Translations under genes and position numbers: made by a program
The notes under the pieces: model-generated
The model's input: only the letters and a program-made list of their open reading frames with translations
Told to the model about the DNA's origin: nothing
Database searches by the model: none
In this document: in pieces, positions 42,151 through 52,763 of the stretch
Numbering within the stretch: position 1 is the first letter of the stretch
Layout of the letters: every line of letters begins with the position of its first letter
Origin: Lithodes maja
Taxonomy: Eukaryota > Arthropoda > Malacostraca > Decapoda > Lithodidae
Assembly: GCA_037953745.1 (NCBI GenBank)
Contig: JBAKBP010004459.1
Span: 62,001 to 126,000, forward strand
DNA length: 64,000 bases
Direction: 5' to 3'

Positions 42151-42196
42151 AATACTGAGTGCCCTCTGATTATTTCGTTGTGCCGGTCGTAACAAA

Positions 42197-42206
42197 TGGC
42201 GACCTT
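42197..42206 (+). other. Gypsy-2 primer binding site
   Basis: TGGCGACCTT two bases after the LTR end, the same tRNA-Arg-type site as Gypsy-1. Confidence 0.75.
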
Positions 42207-42453
42207 AGTCCAGTATCTAGTGAACTGAATTTTGCAATTTTTTTTTGAGAAATCTTATTGCCATTTAGGGTTCAATTTATTTCTCGCAGTGTTGGCAGTG
42301 GACATTGTTTTGAGGATATATGGAACTTGTTGGAGTTTTATTGGTGACCTAGTATTGCACTTAAAAACATCTTCGAATATTTTTGTGAATAAAGCTACGC
42401 GAGAGTTTGGCTACTTTTGTCTTGACTTGGGATTTTTTGTTGTTGATTCCATC

Positions 42454-45162
42454 ATGTCGTCACTGGACGGGTTTGAGGATAGTGAGAGCACAGTGCGAGA
42501 GACAGGCGAGAAGGTGGAGAAGGTGGAGTTGTCTGACGGCGTTCGGGTGGTGAACGGTGAGGAGGATGCTCGGAGGTTTTTGGAGGAGCCTGTGTCGGCG
42601 GACCGGGTGTCGAGGCTGGACCGGTACGGACTGCAGTGTATAGCCACGGTCTTAGGGTTTTCTTGCACTAGCGGTTTGTCGAAAAGTGAGCTGGTTACCT
42701 GTGTGCTGGGTGGGGTGAATGGGGCTTCGGGTGGAGCGGGAGCTTGGGCACCTTCGTCCCAGCCCCCATTCCACTCAACTTCTATCATGGCGCCCCCTCG
42801 GGTTCCGGAGCCGAGTACGTTCCCGCAGGCCGATGTCCGCTGGCGGTTGGGTAAGCCTCTAGGTGACTCATGGGGTGGGTCCCCGGTAGTAGCACCCCCT
42901 CCTCAGGGTTTGTCTTCCGAGATGTTGTTTCAGCTCGAGCTCGCCAAACTTGAGCAGCAGGAGCGACAGGCTAAGCATGAGGCTTAGCTCGAGCAGCGAA
43001 AGCATGAGTCTGAGCTCAAGTATAAGTATCAGGCTGAGTCTGCAAAGTATTGTGCCGATGTTGACCTAGAGAAAACTCGTATAGAGGTGACGGGGAACCG
43101 TTTCGTCCAGGGGGGTCGACCCCATGACCAGTCCCTGTCGCATCTACTAAAGTTGGTTCCAGTGTTTGATGAGTCAGGAGTTACAGAATTCTTTCTCCGT
43201 TTTGAGAAAAAGTGCCGGGAGCACCAACGGCCCGAGGAGAAGTGGGCAGCCCTTGTTTCTTCACGATTGACGGGGAAAGCACTCAAGGCGTACGATGCTT
43301 TGCCCCTAGATTCCTGTGTGAATTATGAGGTGTTGAAAGAGGCTGTCCTGAGGGCGTATGAGTTGCAGCCAGAGACCTATAGGCTGAAGTTTAGGGCGGT
43401 TCCTAAGAGAAAGTAGAGTACTTTCCAGGAACACACTAGAGAGCTGTCAGATGCATTTGAGAATTGGTTGAGGTCGGAGAAAGCAACTACTTTTGATGCG
43501 GTAAAGCAATTAGTGTTGTTTGAACAATTTTTTAAATGCACTGGCAGTGACTTGACTCTTAACCTGAAAGAATAGCAACCTAAAACTCTGCAGGAGGCGG
43601 CTGAGTTGGCTGACCTCAGGTTGTCATTAATTCGTGGGTGCGGGTCTGCCCAGAGAGCTGAGGCAGGTAACAAGGGGCGTACCACCCCACCCCCCCGAAC
43701 TAATGATACTACAAATTATCCTACTAAGGGCACTGTTGCCAATTTTGAACCCAAGTCGAAATCCTTCTCGTTAAAGAAAGGCCAGGGCCCTTCCTCACCC
43801 CAGAGGAAGTCAATGAGTGAGGTGGAGTGTTTTAAGTGCCATAATAAGGGGCATATTGCGCGCTCTTGTCCGAGCACAGAGTCTACAGCGGTCGTGTCTC
43901 TAGTGAGCAACATTGGGGTGTCTTTGAGGTCTTGCGCGTTTGCCCGGGGTAAATCGTCGGTTGCGAAGTCACAGTCGGTGAAGAAGCATGAGGAGGGCTC
44001 GCTACCCATCCGAGATGCTTTTTGTGGTCATAGGGGACATGTCACTGTGAGGTGGGCTGGTGTGGAACATAGGCTTGAGTTGTTGCGTGATACGGGTGCC
44101 TCCCAGACGTTACTTAAGAACTTTACTGGTCAGCCTATTAACGCAGCTCGGGTTGTAGTGGTTCAAGGCATCAATGCTTTGCGGTCTTACCCGCTGGTGA
44201 AAGTGGAGCTTGTGGTGGATGGTGTGACACGGGAGTTGGATTTGGGAATTGTAGAGAAATTGCCAGTTGAGGGGGTCAACCTCCTTCTCGGTAACGACTT
44301 TGCGGTGCCTACTTCCGAGGTTCCACCCTTAGTCGTTGCCGAGAGGGCGGCCGACACAAGTAGGGAGGGGCAAGAGGGGCTCGAGAGGTGCCAGACGCAG
44401 CAGATGGCGTGTGCTGACACGATATCTCAGTCTGCTCAGGTGTCACAGCCTAGTACCCAGGTTTCAGACCAGCGGAGGAAGGGTCAGAAGTAGAAAGTCG
44501 AGGCTGGTGGTCGGGTTAAGAGTTTGGACCCAGCGACACTGCTTGGCGACTCGGTACTTGCACCAATTTTGAGCTCCGGAGTGGCCCCAGAACCTGTCCC
44601 CCCTAGTGACATGGTAGGGCATGATTGCACTCCGCGACAGAGTAGTTCCCAGGTGAAACTAGAAGATCTTAGTCTTGAGAGTTGTGGGAACGGGGCTATT
44701 GAACTCGAGGAGGACGGGGAAGCATGTCGTGCGAACCTGCTGAAGGAGTTTGTGAGGCGCCCACCTGAGCAGCCTACTGTCCCTGTGTTGGTCTGCAGCG
44801 GCCAAGGTGGAGAAGGAGAGGGGGGCAGTGAGGCACAGGTGGTGGAAAGTTGGGATTGTCATGTCTCGGCGGATCAGTGGGTGGGGAACACGAGTCAGGT
44901 GGCTGTGGAAGCGCTTGAGCACCTGCCTGAGCAACAGTGTGCAGCGATCCAGCACCTGCTCAGTTCATACCCCACTGTTTGTGCCGAGCACCCAGGCCTC
45001 ACACCTCATGTGGTGTACGATGTTCCGCTGGCAGGTCACTTGGGTGTGAGTAAACCGTTGGCCTCGTTGTTTAAGTTGTTCAAGGTGGGTGACGAGGCTT
45101 TGGCATGGTGTCAGGTCAGGGTCGACCCATGGCTGCTAAGGGTGGTGGTCAGTATCAGAACA
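42454..45162 (+). pseudogene. Gypsy-2 Gag-protease frame with four amber stops and shuffled pol remnants
   Basis: A single frame from MSSLDGFEDSEST runs about 2.7 kb, broken only by TAG at 42985, 43414, 43573 and 44491. It has the Gag N-terminus, SCAN-like capsid (TFQEHTRELSDAFENW, LVLFEQFFKCTG), knuckle CFKCHNKGHIARSC and protease LRDTGASQTLLKNF. After GNGAIELEEDGEA it jumps to the region downstream of integrase (LLKEFVRRPPEQPTVPV), so integrase is deleted. After EHPGLTPHVVYDV it jumps back to a piece of the integrase zinc finger (PLAGHLGVSKPLASLF). TTAA elements follow at 45163. Confidence 0.88.
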
Positions 45163-46431
45163 TTAACCCGGGAACTGCTGGGAGACTCTTAAGAGTTCCC
45201 CCGGCGGACTGCGGGAAGACTCTTGAGAGTAAGTAAAACAAAAAATCAACTTTTGACATCAAATTTTTTATTTTTTTTTTATTTTTATTTTTTTATTTTT
45301 TTTTTTTTTTTTGGCCCCTGGGCCATGCAAAATCTCAGTCCTCTACCTCCCCTCCTTCCCCACTTTCCTCCTCTCCTTCAGTTATCACCTATTTTCCCTA
45401 TTATTCCCTTATTCTGAGGTATATTTTCGTGCTAACATTAGCGAGTTGCAAGCAGGGTGTTGTCATCACTGATGGCAAGCGAGTGCAAGAGAGAGAGAGA
45501 GAGTATCGATCGACTGTGTCTCAGTGGCCTTGGGGGAAATTGGCGGGAAAGCAGTTTGCCTCACCCATACATTATACAACTCGCGGGCTATATCTCCGAT
45601 TTTGACCATCCAAACGCTGTTTTCACTCGTTTTATTGTTGTTTCAGGTTAATACCTTTATAATCAACCCATAATAGGCGCATATGGATAATTATTAACCC
45701 GGGAGCTGCGGGAAGACTCTTAAGAGTTCCCCCGGCGGACTGCGGGAAGACTCTCTGGAGTAAGTAAAACTAAAAATCAACTTTTTACATCGAAATTTTT
45801 TTTTTTTTTTTATTTTTTTTTTTTTATTTTTTTATTTTTTTTTGGCCCCTGGGCCATGCAAAATCTCAGTCCTCTACCTCCCCTCCTTCCCCACTTTCCT
45901 CCTATTCCTCAGTTATCACCTATTTTCCCTATTATTCCCTTATTCTGAGGTATATTTTCGTGCTAACATTAGCGAGTTGCAAGCAGGGTGTTGTCATCAC
46001 TGATGGCCATCGAGTGCAAGAGAGAGAGAGAGAGTATCGATCGACTGTGTCGCAGTGGCCTTGGGGAAAATTGGCGGGAAGGTAGCTTGCCTCACCCATA
46101 CATTATACAACTCGCGGGCTATATCTCCGATTTTGACCATCCAAACGCTGTTTTCACTTGTTTTATTGTTGTTTCAGGTTAATACCTTTATAATCAACCC
46201 ATAATAGGCGCATATGGATAATTATTAATGCTATTAATGGTACAATGAATATTTTAGTGACGAAAAACCTCAAATACGTCAGCACAGGGGGACGTTTTCA
46301 TTTACCCCTGTGCGCACTTCAGAGGTTAATGCTATTAATGGTACAATGAATATTTTAGTGACGGAAACACCTCAAATACGTCAGCACAGGGGGACGTTTC
46401 CAATTACCCCCATGCGCACTTGTTAGGTTAA
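45163..46431. mobile_element. TTAA element, outer copy, interrupted by its own family
   Basis: Starts TTAACCCGGGAACTGC and ends CACTTGTTAGGTTAA. A second copy sits at an internal TTAA (45694). Without it the outer copy is about 637 bp. Subterminal palindromic words include GACTCTTAAGAGTTCCCCC and GACTCTTGAGAGT, and there is a long T-rich run. No ORF of note. Confidence 0.85.
45694..46329. mobile_element. TTAA element, inner copy
   Basis: TTAACCCGGGAGCTGCGGG to GCACTTCAGAGGTTAA, 636 bp with both TTAA. It is inserted in the outer copy at ATTATTAATGC, duplicating TTAA. After it the outer copy resumes with TGCTATTAATGG. It matches the element in Gypsy-3 (56181-56810). Confidence 0.87.
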
Positions 46432-47434
46432 GCAGATTGGTGAGGTGAACTATGGACTAGATACGCCCGATCGTCGCATAGCCTCCCAATGCTGCTTTAG
46501 TAAAATGCAACAGCCCTACCATAGACCGACTGTATCTGGCCGTGCCGCTGAAGGCGGTGATGCTGCGCAGGCAGATGTAGTCGCAAGGAATGCGGGGGTG
46601 CGCATGTACAGTATCGGCGGGGAAGCATTAGCACTTATGAACTGTGGGAGTGACTGCACAGGTGGCACAGATTGTCCCTCTCATGACCTGACTGTTTTAG
46701 GGACAGAGGTGGAGAAGGAGGGAGGATATAGTTTAGAAACTACGGTCCTGGCTGGGTTGTGGGAGGGCAATGAGCATGTTGTTCTTCGAGATAAGTTGCA
46801 ACCTCTTGTTCCTAAGCGCCAAGTGAAGTTGCTTACTAGGCTGTGGCAGTACGTCCGCATGGTTGTTGATTCTCCAGGCCTGATATCCCGGGGGGCACCC
46901 GACATAGAGGCTGGAGACAGTGCAAAGCTCAAATTGGCTCCCTACCGTATAAATTCTGCTCGACAGCCTGTCGTAAAAGCAGACCTGGACTACATGTTGG
47001 AGAAGGGTCTGAGGAATAAAGGATATCGTGAGTGGTCGTTGCCAGTGACTTTGCAACCTGAGTTGAGTGGCAAGATCCGTGTTTGTGTTGATTGCAAGAG
47101 TGTTGGTGCATTATCCCTGACAGACACCTATCCATTACTCAGGTTGACAACCCCATAGACCACATCGGGGCTGCCTCGTTTATCACTAAGGTGGAAATAG
47201 TGAAAGGTTATTGGCAGGCCCCGTTGCCGGAGAGAGCGAAGAGAAGTGCCAGTCTTGTGATGGACTGGGCAGTTTATCAGTGTCAGGTGTTGTTTTGCTG
47301 CCGGAACACAAGTTGGATGTGTGGCATGTTAAGGGCACTGATAATGTTCTGGCTGATTGTTTGTCACGGGAGGGTATGTTTTAAGGAGAACCCTCGCCGT
47401 TCAGTCAGTGTTGGTTTGAGAATGGAGAAAAATT
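46432..47434 (+). pseudogene. Gypsy-2 RT/RNase H remnants
   Basis: Contains LKLAPYRINSARQPVVKADL, YMLEKGLRNKG, SLPVTLQPELSGKIRVCVDC and, in another frame, AASFITKVEIVKGYWQAPLP. It then jumps to the end of RNase H (LDVWHVKGTDNVLADCLSR). YMDD-containing palm and most of RNase H are deleted. The RT wording differs from Gypsy-1, suggesting this part belongs to another Gmr1-like subfamily. Confidence 0.75.
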
Positions 47435-47810
47435 AGGCTTGCCCCTGTAGTGCAAAGCTGCCAAAAACACTATTAAAATAATACAAAAACCTCACATAAA
47501 AACTCTTTTCTTTTGATAGTATATAAGTGCAGTATGTTACAGCAAGAATCTAAGACATTCTGAGATTTTGTTCTTAGTAGGCTAGGCTTGATGAAGCTTG
47601 CTCGTTGAGCGTAATATTCTTAAGTGATACTATTATTTTGGGGAAGTGTTGTGTAGATTTTTTTTATATAATGAAGTGTTTTTACGTTTGTGATTGTGCC
47701 TTGTTTTTCACAACTTGGGGAGTAGCTGGGTGATGCGGGGTTTGTGGGCATTCTGTCTGGTCAGATGTGGCGTTTACCTGAGGTTAAAACGTCCCACATC
47801 TTGGGCGGTG

Positions 47811-49598
47811 TGTTACGCTGGCCAGCTTGCCAGAATGTACTCGTGACTCGCTAGCACTCGCCACGGCAGTGAAATGGTCTATAATAATCGTAGAACGATA
47901 TTCTTTCGTTCTTAGTATTTGTGTTGTCACAGACAGATCAGTGTTTGCCTTTATTCTTGTCTGTGACACTTAGGAGTATTTTATATCATTGATAGAGTTA
48001 TAAGATATGTAGTGTGATAGTTGCAAGGAGAGAGAGAGGGAAGAGCGAGGTGGTAGTATGTGCGTGTGTATGTACGTGTGCATTCCTCGCTTGGGCGGGG
48101 CCACCCGCTCCCTATTGGATGGAGGGCCTGGCGTGTCATATGACGCCTGCTTTTCATGACGTAATTGCCTGTGATTGGAGGCCGCTGTCCTAGCTCGGTG
48201 GTGGGGCTTCCTTCCCTCATCTCTCCTCAGAGCTTGGTATGTTGCGCTTGGTCCTAGACGTCCCTTACATTCTGTCCCCAATCTAACCCTCTTTACTGCT
48301 ATTCCTCTCTCTGAACTCCTTCTTTCCAATACTTCTTATCTTTATTCAATCACACCTCCCTTCTGGTTCTAGCATACGACTTCCATAGTCGGCCAGCCGT
48401 ATTACCAGCGCCAGTTCTCACATATATGTTTTGCACTAGCTTTAGGGATTATTAGAGTCATAGTCACATGGATTCATATTATTGGATGCTTCTAATTATT
48501 TGGTTGTTCTTTATTACTATTTAATACTAGACAGTGGAGGGTATCTTTGGTCGTTGTCTGAGTTATGTATATGGCAAGTCAGAACCTGTACGACTTCGAC
48601 GGAGCTAGGTAGCCTGTAACCCTTGGGCATATTTCCCTTTGCGAGCGTAGCAGTATACAAGCGAAGGGCTTTTGCCTACTCTTGCTTGTATGCTTGCTAC
48701 CTCATTTTGTTGACCTTTCTGGAGCGCCAGGGTAAGACCAGATACTTGAGATCTGGACTTACCAAGAGAGCCTCCTAGTCACTTAACGTAACATAAGGGA
48801 AATCTGTTCAGGGGAGACAGTAGGCTACGAGCATGCTTGAGCTCTGCCTAGGCTCCCTATACCTTTTATGCCGCTGCTAGACTTTATTAGTAAGAAAGAC
48901 AGCATTGTGTTTATTAACTTTAACTGCGTATGCTTTAGCAATTATTCACGTATTGTTTTAGCCTAGGTTGGTGCATAGTGCACAACCCAGTTTGGCTGTT
49001 ACTTTGGCTAAGGAAGTACTGTTTTTTAGTTGCTGTTGTTAGTGCTGTCACAGAGTTGTTGCACTCCCTTGTTTCCATATATAGGTATCCTACTTGTTGG
49101 TGTATTTAAGATACACGCTTTGGTGTCCTGCCCCTGCATTATTTCTGTTCTATATTCGACGAGCATCTTAGAGCATCAGACGTTTTCAGAAGATTCCATA
49201 TCTGTTTGCTGTAGGACTAGCCTTCAAGTGTTTTCATAGAGCATTGAAGAGTTTAGTGTTGAGTTCAGACTCACACTAAAGATAACGTAAGCATATAACC
49301 TTTTATTAAATCTTGTCATAGTTTATTTAAGCATTGTTATTACTTGAGAGCTTTTTATTAACGTAATTACTCTTGTGAGTAGGGTTTGCCGTCACCGGAA
49401 AGCCTTTGTAGAAGTACACTTAACCCAGTTAATTGATACCCCGTTATCCAGTAGATTATCTCTGGAGGGTTTTAAGTGTTTTGTTCACCAGCTTAATAGT
49501 TCCAGGGTTTGGAATTAGCGTACTGCTGTTGCAGATATAGCCTATCTTATAGTCCAATACTAAGTGCCCTTGTTTTTTTCATTGTGCCGGTCTTAACA
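47811..49598 (+). repeat. Gypsy-2 3' LTR
   Basis: 1,788 bp uninterrupted LTR from TGTTACGCTGGCC to GGTCTTAACA. It differs from the 5' LTR at a few per cent or less of sites. The preceding polypurine tract is weak (TTGGGCGG). Confidence 0.93.
48721..48775 (+). ncRNA. 55-nt structured LTR RNA motif, Gypsy-2 3' LTR
   Basis: As 40293-40347 but with CGCCAG rather than TGCCAG in the 5' side of the internal loop. All stems are identical. Confidence 0.82.
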
Positions 49599-50542
49599 AC
49601 ACCGTCAGGACTGTCTGCCTTCTTAGTATTAAGCCCAGAGAGGGTGGAAAGTACATCTTTAGAATAGATTAAGATATTAGGCACAAGTAGGAGAAAGGGG
49701 GTGGAGAGGGAGGAATAGGATTGGAATCATCCAAGGTGGAGTTTGAGCAAATAGTTCAGTTTTGTCAGAGGAAGAAGTTATGGTTGTGCCATCAGAGTGG
49801 AAAAGGGGAGGGAAAGACAAGGAAGAAAAATTAATTGAGAGGTTTTTGGCTATATGCCAGAAAACTTGGGAAGAGCTAGAATTGGATAGTTCAGTGCATT
49901 TATTATTGATGAAAGAGTGTTTGGCAAGTCGAAGAACAGATTTGCCACGGAAGCGGAAGTAATTCCATGGGAAATCAAAGAAGCACTGCTAAAGAACCTC
50001 TCAGTCAGCAGCGCCAAAGTGCCACAAGCGCCACCGGCTGGGAGGATCGGGTGGCCGTACCTGAGAGATAGGACAGATAACGTTAAGAAGTTTATGGTCA
50101 GAGGAGCCCAAAGTAGAGAAAAGATTGACAGTAAAAGAAGAAGGGTTAGAAGTCAGAAATAAGTCAAGAATGTTGGGCCGATCTCCGGAGCGATCCGGGA
50201 TATGGGTGGGTTGCTGGACCAGCTGCTCTAGGTTGTTTAGGATAGAAAAGACATAGGGTTGTGGTCAGGAGTATGAGAGGAGAGCCATTGGCGGTGGTGA
50301 AAGTAGAAATCTTCTAAGATGGAGATTTCCAGGAAGGTAGAGATGGATGGAATGTGTTCCACTTTAGAGTTTACAATGTCAAAGAATTTAGGAAAGTCCG
50401 TAGTTAGGGGAAAGATAGACAGCACAGAAAATATTTAGTATGAGAATGACAGGATAGTTTGAGCCAAAAAGTTGAGAATTCAGAGGAGTCGAAATCGGGA
50501 ACACGAGCAAGTGAGTTTGTTGTTCACGTATGCACAACATCC
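49599..50542 (-). mobile_element. Jockey-type LINE, middle part (segment 2 of 3)
   Basis: Continuation of the LINE between Gypsy-2 and Gypsy-3. It opens with the ACAC target duplication and matches 38633-39147 until GAGAAAAGATTGACAG, then extends upstream in the LINE ORF toward the endonuclease. It ends with the ATCC target duplication of Gypsy-3. Confidence 0.75.
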
Positions 50543-52441
50543 TGTTACGTCCTGGGATATATAAACACTGGGCTCTTTCTATTGGACTAGGTATGCGGCA
50601 ACAAGCAACAACGGAAAACGCTAGATCAAACCCTTATCTATAAACCCAGGCAACAAACCACCCTAAACCGTCAAGAGTCCTGCCTGGACAACAAGGTATC
50701 CTATGACTCGGTTACAGGGTGCACGCACTATAGACTGCTGATAGTCAAGCAGGCTATATAAAAGATCACACAATTAAGTTGACTTAAAGCTTCAAGGAAA
50801 AGATAGATAACGGAATTAAATTGCAGAAACAATTTAATAACAAACTAGAAGAAAGTACATTTAACGTTACGTTAATTAATACAATTAATCACCCCTGCGT
50901 GAAAGAAGGTGAAAGCAAACAGTCCTCAAGACATCGTACAGGTAGACAAGATGCGGGTTTCTAAACTGCATGTGGCTACTGTAGGATCTGATGCTTAGCA
51001 AAGAAAGTACGTTACGGATTTAGAGAACTCTTAACTCATAAGCAGGAATAAATACTAGTGATAGGCCATACAGTGTATAATGGCATAGGTATAATTAAAT
51101 AAAGATAGCAACTCGCAACATAACCACATACAGGTGTGCTTCTCACTCTTAGTCAGGCAAGCCTGCTCGGACAGAGTCTCTAAGCCACACCCTGACTCAC
51201 AATGCTCACAAAAACGGTAAACTGTGGCACAATAACAAGCATACAGAAATAATAAACCCCTAGCTGTTAATCTGCCAGGTGGCAGAGGTCTAGCTGGAAG
51301 GATATAGGCTTCGGATACTCGGGCTGAGCCACCTGCTCTAGCCTAGGGACGTTCCCAAGCCTGTGCGCCAAATTACTCTAATTGAAAGGGTGCTCTCTTG
51401 AGAGACTCAGATCGCAAGTATCTGACTCTCTCCTGGCGACCCTAAAACAAAAGCAAGACGTGCTAGCGCAGTGCTGAGTGGACTAGGCAAGGGCCCTCAC
51501 ACAACACAACACTAGACACCCAGGGACACAGACAAGAAAATGCCCCCAGACTCCCACGGGTATCCTAGTAAAGTCGTGCGGGTCCGCAAGACTCGCACCA
51601 GCAGACTTTACTTAAAGGATCGCAAAAAGCCTCCTCTCCGGTCTAGCCCCTGCTAACCTAACACAAGAACACACTAGCAAGCATGAAACCACCAAATATG
51701 AGACAACAAAAAAGCTTCCTAGGTCTCATTAACAATTACGTCTCTGCATAAGGCCCAAAATCCTATCTAATTATCTGAGAGCTCGTTGTTAATACAATAA
51801 TAGATATAAGGTCTATCAAGGGGATGGGATAATTAAATAGATTGGTGAAGTAGTGGAAGGAAGGTATACAAAGTAAGAGAGAAAGTTTCTAAGTGGGGTT
51901 GAGAGGGATAGATATCAAGGGGGTCCGAAGGGTACGACAGTGAGGTGAGCTCTGAGTCTTGAATCTGTCTGGACCCCCCACTAGGCATGCAGAATACATC
52001 CCAGGCTTGGCAACACTCAACACAGTTGCCGGGTCAAAATCGTCTACCCCGTGCGTGAGTCGAAACTAAGCCTAACATTGCAATCAAATGCATATGGCAA
52101 CATCAGGCTCGTCCCAAGCTAGACTCCCCGCGCGAAGCAACGTCCCCCAGCTGGTCTCTCTCTCCCGCTCGTCTCCTCCCACTCTCACTAGACTTACATC
52201 TTATATATTATAATGAAACAATCAACTATCGAGAATAAAATATACTAAGATGCGTTGGTTAAGAATAACTGCAGCTACAAGCTGTGAAACAACATAAGAA
52301 TATCCCAGACATTAGTTACATTGTCGTAGGATATATACTAAGGAAAAGCCGGCCGGCCGGCTGCCGCCAGCCGGTTTCTAAACGGCTGGGCAGCCGACGT
52401 GCGTGCATTCCCGCACGTGGCTACTATGCAGAAGCGTCACA
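50543..52441 (-). repeat. Gypsy-3 3' LTR
   Basis: 1,899 bp; on the minus strand it starts TGTGACGCTTCTGC and ends CCCAGGACGTAACA. It contains the AGGGCCCTTGCCT island (51485-51497) and the 55-nt motif. A GC-rich palindromic GCCGGCCGGCCGGC lies near its start. Confidence 0.94.
51388..51442 (-). ncRNA. 55-nt structured LTR RNA motif, Gypsy-3 3' LTR
   Basis: Minus-strand segments: GGGT, CGCCAG, GAGAGA, G, TCAGAT, loop ACTTGCG, ATCTGA, G, TCTCTC, AAGAGAGC, ACCC. The outer stem GGGT/ACCC and inner stem TCAGAT/ATCTGA show paired changes against Gypsy-1, and the A-A mismatch becomes G-G. Confidence 0.82.
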
Positions 52442-52451
52442 CCTCCCCCAA
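52442..52451 (-). other. Gypsy-3 polypurine tract
   Basis: TTGGGGGAGG on the minus strand directly before the 3' LTR, identical to Gypsy-1. Confidence 0.85.
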
Positions 52452-52763
52452 GATATAAGACCCTTGACTAAGTTCTTCATATCTAACAGAAAGCTTCTCA
52501 TAGTACCACACACTGTTGCGACACAAGGCACTATATATAACAAAAATAAAGACTGTTGCGCTCCACCGAGCAAGTTCAACTAACTTAGCGACAATAAGCG
52601 AAAACATTCAACTTAGATACTGCTACAACATCTTATACAAAATTCTACACGTTATAAGAATAAAGAGTTTTTATAAGGTTTTTTGCTTTTTTAATTTTTT
52701 TTTCGGCTGAACAACAGTGACAGCCTATTTTCCTCCACACTCAACCCTCAATCCTGTGGCAGT

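Larger units (their letters stand above)
39378..42194 (+). repeat. Gypsy-2 5' LTR, interrupted
   Basis: Matches the 1,788-bp 3' LTR (47811-49598) except for the insertion at 41136-42148. It contains the AGGGCTTTTGCCT island (40237-40249), the 55-nt motif and a palindromic GTCATATGAC near 39700. Confidence 0.92.
39378..49598 (+). mobile_element. Gypsy-2: degenerate Gmr1-like element with nested insertions
   Basis: 10.2 kb bounded by TGTTACGCTGGCC...AACA LTRs and a perfect 4-bp target duplication ACAC (39374-39377 and 49599-49602) in the Jockey-type LINE. The 5' LTR carries a 1-kb RTE fragment, which carries a TTAA MITE. The interior carries a nested pair of TTAA elements. Integrase and most of RT/RNase H are deleted or shuffled, and the gag-protease frame has four amber stops. 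Confidence 0.93.
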
